A DNA stretch of 22,341 bases from a virus: the IMG/VR virus record IMGVR_UViG_3300033571_015650, positions 1 through 22,341 of that record, one strand, 5' to 3'. Below, piece by piece: positions 6,155-12,224 of this stretch. Below the pieces are notes generated by a model. That model saw only the letters and a program-made list of their open reading frames with translations. It was not told the origin of the DNA and did not search any database. Every line of letters begins with the position of its first letter. Positions within the stretch are counted from its first letter, which is position 1. Both the position numbers and the translations under genes were made by a program.

Positions 6155-6812
6155 TAGCGTTAAAACACTAAAGCCAAAAAGAGGCTGCGTAATCATACGG
6201 GTTGACAGCTTGGTGAATGAGAGCATTTCATTTGCCAATGGTAAGTCATTGGTTCTCATGTCTGTAACCGACACCGAGAGATCCCGAAACAGCTCCAAAA
6301 GGGGAGTGGTATACTCAACTCCTTCTGAGACATCGTATGGTGGAGGTTGGTCAAACGTGGACAAGCACTGTAATGTGTTGTCGGGTGACGTTGTTTACTT
6401 CGCATACGATGTTATAGCACAATACCTCCATGAGGAGGCTACTGGAGATAGGGACGGTGTATTGAGGGTGGTCAAGAGCGATGACTCGTTCTACATCTTT
6501 GTGCCGTATCCCATGATATTTATGCGTGAGAGGGATGGTGTAAGGGAGGCGCTTAATGGATTTGTAATAGGCATTAAGCCTGAATTGGAGAAGGAGAGCG
6601 AACTCGAAATCCAAACAAAGAAGGACAACAGGAGTATAGTTGTTACCGTCCCCGTTGCATTGGGAAGCGAGGCTGATGAGTGGTATCAGCCAGAGGTTGG
6701 TGAGAGGATTGCGTTCAGGGGTCTTGCGTTGCCTATAGATGCGGATTTGTTCAACAAACAAGAACTATATTACATAAGACCAAAATCAATCATTGCTACT
6801 TATGGCCGATAA
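6141..6812 (+). CDS. Possible tandem Cpn10/GroES-like protein
   Basis: A 223-aa protein with two segments that each follow a Cpn10-like strand order. Segment 1 (about 10-130): LKPKRGCVIIRVDSLVNE, a Ser-rich insertion, KRGVVYSTPSE, VLSGDVVYFAYDVI and FYIFVPYPMIFMRERDG. Segment 2 (about 135-223): LNGFVIGIKPELEKE, QPEVGERIAFRGLALPID and ELYYIRPKSIIATYG. In both, a [G]-[DE]-x-[VI]-x-F strand is followed by a final strand with I[FI]xx, as in GroES. It directly follows an 84-aa GroES-like gene (14-nt overlap), so the two may assemble a mixed cap. Sequence identity to GroES is low; a different SH3- or OB-like beta-barrel is the main alternative. Structure prediction is decisive. Confidence 0.5.
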   Translation: MVLLDSVKTLKPKRGCVIIRVDSLVNESISFANGKSLVLMSVTDTERSRNSSKRGVVYSTPSETSYGGGWSNVDKHCNVLSGDVVYFAYDVIAQYLHEEATGDRDGVLRVVKSDDSFYIFVPYPMIFMRERDGVREALNGFVIGIKPELEKESELEIQTKKDNRSIVVTVPVALGSEADEWYQPEVGERIAFRGLALPIDADLFNKQELYYIRPKSIIATYGR

Positions 6813-7227
6813 ACTAAGAATCATAGAGTACGCTGACGTAAAGCAGTTCATATACCCCGAAAAGTGGGATGAATTTGTGTCAGCCCTGTTCATTGAGAAA
6901 CACGACCAAGAACTTGATCGGGTTAAGATTGTGAACACAATTGCCAACTGCGTATCAGAGGTATTCAGCACCCCCGTTGAGTATCTCCGTGGCCGCAAAG
7001 GAACCCGTGACGAGAGCGATAGTCGTATAGCCTTCACCTACATTATTCTGCACATAGGAGTGACAGAAGAATGGGTGGCTAACTACTTTGAGTGCAGCAA
7101 AGGAACCGTGTGCTACAGAAAATCGCGTTTTGCAGACTTGTATCAAACCGATCACTACTTCAATAGAAGGGTTCAGTCTGTTATAGGCAAGATGAATGAC
7201 GCTGGATTTGCATTTATTAAAATATGA
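6802..7227 (+). CDS. Second DnaA domain IV-like HTH protein
   Basis: A 141-aa protein. Residues ~45-125 resemble the Trp-repressor/DnaA-C type HTH: IANCVSEVFSTPVEYLRGRK, then DSRIAFTYIILHIGVTEEWV, NYFECSKGTVCYRKSRFADL. The spacing copies DnaA domain IV (V...F.V....L...R, R.IA.YL, F....GTV.....), but the RDH signature is lost, so binding specificity is probably different. No ATPase domain. ATG 6802 is preferred over TTG 6793; it overlaps the preceding gene by 11 nt. The stop overlaps the next gene as ATGA. It may bind phage origin or operator sequences. Less certain than the DnaA-C-like protein at 4220. Confidence 0.6.
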   Translation: MADKLRIIEYADVKQFIYPEKWDEFVSALFIEKHDQELDRVKIVNTIANCVSEVFSTPVEYLRGRKGTRDESDSRIAFTYIILHIGVTEEWVANYFECSKGTVCYRKSRFADLYQTDHYFNRRVQSVIGKMNDAGFAFIKI

Positions 7228-8045
7228 AGATAAAGATATTTGCGGCGATGCATGGTCGCCATGATGTTTTCCGGATATTTAAGGCAGGGGTTGATAGGCT
7301 TCAAAAAAGCTTTGACTGCGAACTCTTTGTTGTTTGCTCTTCAGATGAGGATGAGCAACTCTGCAACATTATGGGAATCAAAAACGTAAGGTGTGCCAAC
7401 GACCCGATAAGCGATAAGCATAACTATGGTGTGAGGCAAGCGATGAACGATTCTAATTGGACGCACCTTTTGATTATGGGGAGTGATGACGTGATAACGG
7501 ATGCTGGGATGGGCATATTGACTCGCTTAGATGCAAGGCACTCAGGCTTTTACGGCGGCTTGTTTTACAATACTGAGAACGGGGACTGCAAGCATTGGGA
7601 CTACCCAAGAGACCTGAATATCAAGAGATTGTTTGGCGCTGGCCGTATGCTAAAAAGGGAATTGATTGAGTATGCAATAGAGCGTATTGAGATTCGCGGG
7701 ATTATATCGGGAGACAAATTTGCTATTCGAGAAAGGCAAATTGTACCCCGTCAAATGGCTGAATACCTATGTGCTTCAAAGAGATGGAAGCGAGGAGAGA
7801 TTGTTAATGAAGGCATTTGGGAGACGGGTCTTCAAAAGGGATTAGATGTAAGTCTTGAGTCGATCCTGACCGAATGCGGGGCGCCGCCAGTTGGCATAAG
7901 CGGTGTTCACGTTTGTGACTTCAAGAGCAAACACAATCTATGGAGGTATGATGAACGGGACGGATCCCCGTATTCCTTTGATGATTTTGCTAAAAATCTA
8001 AGCGATGAGGAGCTTGACCTTATTTACAAACTAAAACAAAAATAA
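7224..8045 (+). CDS. GT-A type glycosyltransferase-like protein
   Basis: A 273-aa predicted glycosyltransferase, the third of the window. N-terminus MKIKIFAAMHGRHDVFRIF and ELFVVCSSDEDEQLC give the nucleotide-binding strand order; THLLIMGSDDVITDAGM (about residues 84-100) carries the DxD-type metal site in SDDV; FGAGRMLKRELIEYA (about 134-148) is the typical acceptor-side block. No membrane segment. It shares 4 nt with the upstream HTH gene and 1 nt with the following membrane-protein gene. It is not a close copy of the GT2-like gene at 2878. Acceptor unknown; function in decorating virion, host surface or DNA is inference. Confidence 0.75.
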   Translation: MKIKIFAAMHGRHDVFRIFKAGVDRLQKSFDCELFVVCSSDEDEQLCNIMGIKNVRCANDPISDKHNYGVRQAMNDSNWTHLLIMGSDDVITDAGMGILTRLDARHSGFYGGLFYNTENGDCKHWDYPRDLNIKRLFGAGRMLKRELIEYAIERIEIRGIISGDKFAIRERQIVPRQMAEYLCASKRWKRGEIVNEGIWETGLQKGLDVSLESILTECGAPPVGISGVHVCDFKSKHNLWRYDERDGSPYSFDDFAKNLSDEELDLIYKLKQK

Positions 8046-8251
8046 TGAAGAAAAAGTGGTGGTTCGCCGGGTTCACTATCCTGATGATTGTCATTACAAT
8101 GATTCTTTCTTTTGTAAAGATTATGTACGATCAAATAGACTTGGTCATCGTTTTCATTCCGTCAATCTTATGGTGGTCATTAGTCTTTGGCTATGGCGCA
8201 TACATTGCATTTAAGATATTTAGGGAGATTATGAGAGTCAATAATGTTTAA
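8045..8251 (+). CDS. Small two-helix membrane protein
   Basis: A 68-aa protein with two transmembrane helices: residues ~5-27 (WWFAGFTILMIVITMILSFV) and ~33-58 (DLVIVFIPSILWWSLVFGYG). The N-terminus is basic (MKKKWW) and the C-terminus carries Lys/Arg (KIFREIMRVNN), a hairpin with both ends probably in the cytoplasm. It follows the glycosyltransferase with a TAATG overlap. Size and topology would suit a holin, but no lysis enzyme is nearby and it lies in the replication-side operon, so I leave it as unknown membrane protein. Confidence 0.7.
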   Translation: MKKKWWFAGFTILMIVITMILSFVKIMYDQIDLVIVFIPSILWWSLVFGYGAYIAFKIFREIMRVNNV

Positions 8252-8564
8252 TTGGCGGATAAAATATCTTAAGCCTGAGCATGGTTATAGCCCCGAAGAT
8301 GGCATAGATTCCAACGGGGTCTTGGGATGGTATGTAGGCAAATGTGTTGACAACGAGTTTGTTAACAACCAACTTGTTTCAGACCCAAGGTTTATTGTCT
8401 TGGATGATAGTGGATATGTTGATATTGTGTACCCGACCCATGTCAGATTTTTAGACACCCCAGCAGATAGATTGATTGCGAGAATATTACAGGACTTTGA
8501 TTCTGATAGTCCTAAAAGTCAAATTGTAAAAACTATTCATGGATTTTTCGAAACTGAAATATAG
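8244..8564 (+). CDS. Unknown 106-aa acidic protein
   Basis: A 106-aa protein I do not recognise. It appears mixed alpha/beta with a beta-rich start (NWRIKYLKPEHGYSPEDG, GWYVGKCVDNEF) and an acidic C-terminal helix (RLIARILQDFDSDSPKSQ). No signal peptide or membrane segment. It overlaps the membrane-protein gene by 8 nt and the following gene by 26 nt, so it belongs to the same coupled operon. Confidence 0.65.
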   Translation: MFNWRIKYLKPEHGYSPEDGIDSNGVLGWYVGKCVDNEFVNNQLVSDPRFIVLDDSGYVDIVYPTHVRFLDTPADRLIARILQDFDSDSPKSQIVKTIHGFFETEI

Positions 8565-9183
8565 GGTAGACCAAATCCCCGACAATAAGTCTGTGGTTAT
8601 GCATTACCCGGACTTGGGTCGAATGGCTCACGTATTTAGCGATCAGGGTGATATGCCCAATGAGTTGACGCCAGACTTCGTGATGCGTTACTTGATACTG
8701 ATGTATGCTCCGGGGAGTCCCTTTGTTTCCGACTTCTCTGAGCTAAAGTCTCGCAAGGCAAAAGTCCTTGGCTTTCTAAATGTTAGTGTTGAGGGAAAGA
8801 ACTCATTACCAGCTCATTACAATAATCTTATAGCATTTAAGTACACGTCAGTTGTTCAGAAGGCCGTCCTTTTACTTAGGCTGTGCAAGAACCACGAGTG
8901 GGCATTGTTGAGGGCGGCAGAAGAAAAGCAGTTCCTGTTGTTGAGTCAGATGTTTACAAAGTTTGATGATGTTCAGGACGAGAAGCGATTACAAGACGCA
9001 ATCAAGGCGAACATGGAGATGTTGAAGACCCTGAAGGATTCAATCATTGAAAGGGAAAAGAGTGTGGAGCTTGATGAGGGGGTTAGTCAGTACCTTGCTG
9101 AGGAAAATCTTGGCATAGACCCCGAAACATACATTGTTCAGTATGGGGAGACAAGCTCGGTATTCCCCGGCATAGTTCCATAA
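8539..9183 (+). CDS. Conserved-looking phage protein upstream of terminase, unknown function
   Basis: A 214-aa soluble protein. It starts MDFSKLKYRVDQIPDNKSVV, has a helical core (FVMRYLILMYAPGSPFVSDF, AFKYTSVVQKAVLLLRLCKN) and a long charged helix that may form a coiled coil (about 140-185, DEKRLQDAIKANMEMLKTLK). I recall similar proteins just upstream of packaging genes in phages of Bacteroidota but cannot name a family. It is the last gene of the operon from 4983; a promoter box follows. Small terminase subunit or scaffold/neck helper are options, without direct evidence. Confidence 0.7.
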   Translation: MDFSKLKYRVDQIPDNKSVVMHYPDLGRMAHVFSDQGDMPNELTPDFVMRYLILMYAPGSPFVSDFSELKSRKAKVLGFLNVSVEGKNSLPAHYNNLIAFKYTSVVQKAVLLLRLCKNHEWALLRAAEEKQFLLLSQMFTKFDDVQDEKRLQDAIKANMEMLKTLKDSIIEREKSVELDEGVSQYLAEENLGIDPETYIVQYGETSSVFPGIVP

Positions 9184-9198
9184 TTTCTTACGATGTTG

Positions 9199-9206
9199 TA
9201 TATTTG
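9199..9206 (+). promoter_or_regulatory. Bacteroidota-type -7 box TATATTTG before the packaging genes
   Basis: TATATTTG lies 30 nt before ATG 9237, giving a leader of about 25 nt that ends in A-rich sequence (cgcaaa). No good TTG at the expected distance; only a weak TTC about 20 nt upstream. It would separate the replication-side operon from the packaging genes. Confidence 0.45.
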
Positions 9207-9236
9207 GACGTTTAAATTGCTAAAGATATTCGCAAA

Positions 9237-9425
9237 ATGAAAAAGACAAAGTCCAAGGTAAACGAGGCTGGGGTGTACACAAAGCCGGGAATGCGTAAGT
9301 CTCTGTTTGAGAAAATCAAAAAGGGAACCAAGGGAGGTGACCCGGGCGAGTGGAGCGCGAGGAAGGCACAATTACTTGCCAAAGAGTACAAGAAAAAAGG
9401 CGGTGGCTATAAAACTAAAAAATGA
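9237..9425 (+). CDS. Small basic phage protein, N-terminal half of a family usually fused
   Basis: A 62-aa, strongly basic protein: VNEAGVYTKPGMRKSLFEKI, KKGTKGGDPGEWSARKAQLL, AKEYKKKGGGYKTKK. I recognise the GGxPGxWSARKAQLLAxEYKKxGGGY block from small basic proteins of phages and bacteria (I believe DUF5872, unverified). There, as I recall, it continues in one chain with the kind of sequence found in the next gene. Here a TGA ends it, after a run of six A. It begins behind a TATATTTG box, just upstream of the large terminase. Function unknown; DNA binding or condensation during packaging is a guess from charge. Confidence 0.75.
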   Translation: MKKTKSKVNEAGVYTKPGMRKSLFEKIKKGTKGGDPGEWSARKAQLLAKEYKKKGGGYKTKK

Positions 9426-9694
9426 TGGCAAAGAAAGACCCACAACAAAGTTTGCGCGATTGGACATCTCAGGAGTGGATGACATCGGGCACGTATTCTA
9501 ACAAGAATAAGGGATCGTCTAAGGAAGTTAAGTCAGAAGGCAAGAAGCGTTATTTACCCAAGTCCGCTTGGGGTGAGTTGTCATCTGGTGAAAAGGCGGC
9601 AACCAACAAGGCCAAGCGTGAGGGTGATAAAAAGGGTAAGCAGTTTGTTAATCAGCCAAAGAAAATTGCCAAGAAGACATCAAAGCACCGTTAA
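9422..9694 (+). CDS. Small basic phage protein, C-terminal half of a family usually fused
   Basis: A 90-aa basic protein: QQSLRDWTSQEWMTSGTYSN, then KKRYLPKSAWGELSSGEKAA, TNKAKREGDKKGKQFVNQPK, KIAKKTSKHR. It carries the second half of the family described for 9237-9425 (…SLxxWTxQxWxT, RYLPKxA, KGKQFxxQPKKIAKKTxxxR). Start is ATG 9422 or ATG 9425; the first shares ATGA with the upstream stop. The frame is -1 relative to the upstream gene, so a -1 slip on the A-run would join both into one chain. The stop overlaps the terminase start as TAATG. Likely a packaged or packaging-associated nucleic-acid-binding protein; not proven. Confidence 0.75.
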   Translation: MMAKKDPQQSLRDWTSQEWMTSGTYSNKNKGSSKEVKSEGKKRYLPKSAWGELSSGEKAATNKAKREGDKKGKQFVNQPKKIAKKTSKHR

Positions 9695-12153
9695 TGTCTG
9701 ATAAAGAGATTTCTCAGGAGATATTATTACAGTACGTCAAGGAAGATGAGTTCGTGTACATAAACGAACACGATCCCGACTTGTCTACCATAAAAATTAA
9801 GTTGCCATCGCTTGTTGAGTGGTATGCTAATTTTCTTGGCTACACTCCCACTTGGGAGGAGGCCATAAAGTACGTTGATGGATATGGCTTGCCTGCTGAG
9901 GATCAAGTGTTTACATATCAGCAAATCCCCGACAAGATAAAGGGTATAAACTCCACGATTAGGAAGAAGAAAAGTCTAAAGCGTGGGGATACCATAACCG
10001 TTCCAGACCTTTATTCTGAGATAGAGGACAATCGAGTCCATTACAAGAATGAGATTGATTGGATCAAGAGGGACATCAAGAGGAGGTATCACGGTTATTG
10101 GGTCTTCATCAACGGAAGGCCGACATACATTGATGGTTGGCACTTTGTGTACCTAAACTATTGGGACATAGGAAGTGACAGACCTGACGGATACCCCGAC
10201 TATAGGGACATTGATAGAAGGTTCTTTCATTTTGCAAGGTACTGCTACACAACAACTCATAGTTACTTTCAGTTCAAGGTCACATACAGGGAGATTGGAA
10301 AGGTCAAGACGGACTATTTCAGCGACTTAGCTGGCGCGGAGAAGTTTGTCGAATCATTAAAAGAAAAGAATATACCATCAATACTTGACGGCTTAAATGA
10401 GCCTAATAATCCACACCCCGGCTTTATTGTAGATATGGAGAGGAGAACTTGTTATGGGTTCGCTCATCCAAAGAGACGTAGAAGGGGAGCAACAAGTGCT
10501 GCTGCTTGCATAGCATATTTAATTACAACTGAACAGCGTTTAAGACACGCGGGATTGCAGTCGCTCAATGATAAGATGGCGACCGATGACGTTTACAAGG
10601 ATAAGATTATACGGCCTTGGAGAAAGCTACCATTTTGGCACAAACCGCTACATGATGGTAGCAATAACCCCGCGACAAAGCTTAACTTCCAACCCCCGGC
10701 AGATCGAACTAACCTATCTGCAAGTATAGAACGAGATGCCCATGACGGATGGATAGAGCCAAGGGCCGCCAACGAGAGGGCATTTGACGGAACAAAGCTT
10801 CACGCCATCATCAGAGACGAGGGTGGAAAGATAGACGGGTATAGTTACGACATCATGGAGTGGTGGGGTATCGCCAAGAAAACCCTTGCACAGGGGCCGA
10901 TAATACACGGACTTGGTATGATTCCCTCGACTGTTGGTGAGATGGATAGTGGTGGCGGAAGACAGTACGAGCGTCTTATTACACTAAGCAAGTGGGAGAA
11001 TAGGGACAGCAACGGGGAGACGGCTACAGGTTTGTTTACCATTATGGAGCCAGCCTTTGATGGGTTGGATGGTTTCATTGATCAGTACGGAAACTCGATC
11101 ATAGAGAATCCAAAAATTCCCATTTTAGGGATAAATGGGAAATGGATTAATAAGGGGGCGAAGAATTATCTGATGGCAAGGCGTGAGATGCTTCAACGTG
11201 ATGCCACCCCCGAAGACTACATAACGGAGCTGAGGGACTTCCCGTGGACGCTAAGGGAGGCCATGACCAAGGGTGGACGAAACAATGGTATAGACAGAAA
11301 GATCCTTAACAAGAGGATAAATGCTATTCGTTTTAGCAGAAGCCCCGACAACTTCATCAAGCCGAGGAAGGGTAACTTTGAGTGGGTTTCCGACTTTGGT
11401 GGAGATGTTGTATGGCGAGACGACCCCGATGGGAAGTTCATGGTCAGTCAATTTCCTTCTCCTCAATTCAGGAACAGAAAACAATACGATGCTGATGCAA
11501 ATAGTTGGATGCCCGATCCAATATGCTGCAATAAGTTTTTATGCGGGGCTGACCCGTTTATGTTTGATGCCAAGGACGTTGCGGGTCAAAAGAAGTCAAA
11601 TGGAGCTATTGCTGTGTTTAGACACCGGGACACTGTAGAGGATTATGAAGAGAAGCCCCGTTCAGAATGGCAAAGCAACAAATTCGTTCTAACATATAGT
11701 GTACGATCGGAGGACAAGGATGAGTACGTTGAGGACTGCCTAAAGACTTGCATATTCTACTCCTCATTCATATACCCTGAAATGAACGTGCCTATTGTTG
11801 CCGAACTTTTCAGGAAGTGGGGATACGGCGGATACCTACTTCACGACACCAATGAATATGGGGTGAGGGTTCCAATGCCGGGCAGAAAGGTTTCGGCTAA
11901 CGCTGAGACCAAAAACGAGATATTTGCCGACGTCATGACCCACGTCAGGAATTTTGCCGAGTGGGAGAATCACATAGAGTTATTGGAGGAGTGGATGAAC
12001 ATTGATGGGCCGTCAGACATGACCAACTATGACTTGTTCGCCGCTGCTGGCATGATCTTTTTAGGTCGAAAGTCTCAGTTCCCAATAATGTTCCACGAGA
12101 GTAGTGCGCCTATACAAATGGACGGCTTACCATTTGATGAATATTCTGTGTAA
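9694..12153 (+). CDS. terL: Terminase large subunit
   Basis: An 819-aa predicted packaging motor: N-terminal ATPase that drives DNA into the prohead through the portal, and C-terminal RNase H-like nuclease that cuts concatemers. A Walker A-like segment lies at residues 260-268 (KRRRRGATS), replacing the usual xGK[ST] by the R-rich form; Walker B is AIIRDEGGK with D375/E376; the coupling motif is near 405 (GLGMIPST). Nuclease acidic residues are plausible at D620 in FLCGADPFMFD and D780 in MTNYDLFAAAGM. The N-terminal ~190 residues (WYANFLGYTPTWEEAIKYVD; HGYWVFINGRPTYIDGWHF) are longer than in most terminases, and the total length is near that of crAss-like and related phages of Bacteroidota. 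TAATG overlap with the upstream basic-protein gene. Portal follows after 71 nt. Confidence 0.88.
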   Translation: MSDKEISQEILLQYVKEDEFVYINEHDPDLSTIKIKLPSLVEWYANFLGYTPTWEEAIKYVDGYGLPAEDQVFTYQQIPDKIKGINSTIRKKKSLKRGDTITVPDLYSEIEDNRVHYKNEIDWIKRDIKRRYHGYWVFINGRPTYIDGWHFVYLNYWDIGSDRPDGYPDYRDIDRRFFHFARYCYTTTHSYFQFKVTYREIGKVKTDYFSDLAGAEKFVESLKEKNIPSILDGLNEPNNPHPGFIVDMERRTCYGFAHPKRRRRGATSAAACIAYLITTEQRLRHAGLQSLNDKMATDDVYKDKIIRPWRKLPFWHKPLHDGSNNPATKLNFQPPADRTNLSASIERDAHDGWIEPRAANERAFDGTKLHAIIRDEGGKIDGYSYDIMEWWGIAKKTLAQGPIIHGLGMIPSTVGEMDSGGGRQYERLITLSKWENRDSNGETATGLFTIMEPAFDGLDGFIDQYGNSIIENPKIPILGINGKWINKGAKNYLMARREMLQRDATPEDYITELRDFPWTLREAMTKGGRNNGIDRKILNKRINAIRFSRSPDNFIKPRKGNFEWVSDFGGDVVWRDDPDGKFMVSQFPSPQFRNRKQYDADANSWMPDPICCNKFLCGADPFMFDAKDVAGQKKSNGAIAVFRHRDTVEDYEEKPRSEWQSNKFVLTYSVRSEDKDEYVEDCLKTCIFYSSFIYPEMNVPIVAELFRKWGYGGYLLHDTNEYGVRVPMPGRKVSANAETKNEIFADVMTHVRNFAEWENHIELLEEWMNIDGPSDMTNYDLFAAAGMIFLGRKSQFPIMFHESSAPIQMDGLPFDEYSV

Positions 12154-12179
12154 TATTCGGGTTTCTTTTGGTGGAATTA

Positions 12180-12207
12180 TTGTAAAGACGCTAAGTTGGT
12201 ACTTTTG
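12180..12207 (+). promoter_or_regulatory. Bacteroidota-type promoter (TTG-N17-TACTTTTG) before the portal gene
   Basis: TTG at 12180-12182, 17-nt spacer, TACTTTTG at 12200-12207. Both elements and the spacing are as in Bacteroidota housekeeping promoters. It lies in the 71-nt gap between terminase and portal genes and would leave a leader of about 10-13 nt before GTG 12225. It may give the head genes their own transcript. Confidence 0.6.
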
Positions 12208-12224
12208 TCCTAAAGTGTAATATC

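Noticed and set aside
6351-6761. 136-aa minus-strand frame and other long minus-strand frames (e.g. 507-806, 1063-1362, 21544-21873)
   Set aside because: All lie opposite well-supported plus-strand genes, lack promoter or A-rich leader, and have no recognisable domain.
6793-6801. TTG start for the second DnaA-C-like protein
   Set aside because: ATG 6802 is nine bases downstream and gives an ordinary short overlap.
8045-8251. Holin call for the two-helix membrane protein
   Set aside because: Topology would fit, but no endolysin or spanin is adjacent and the gene is embedded in the replication-side operon.
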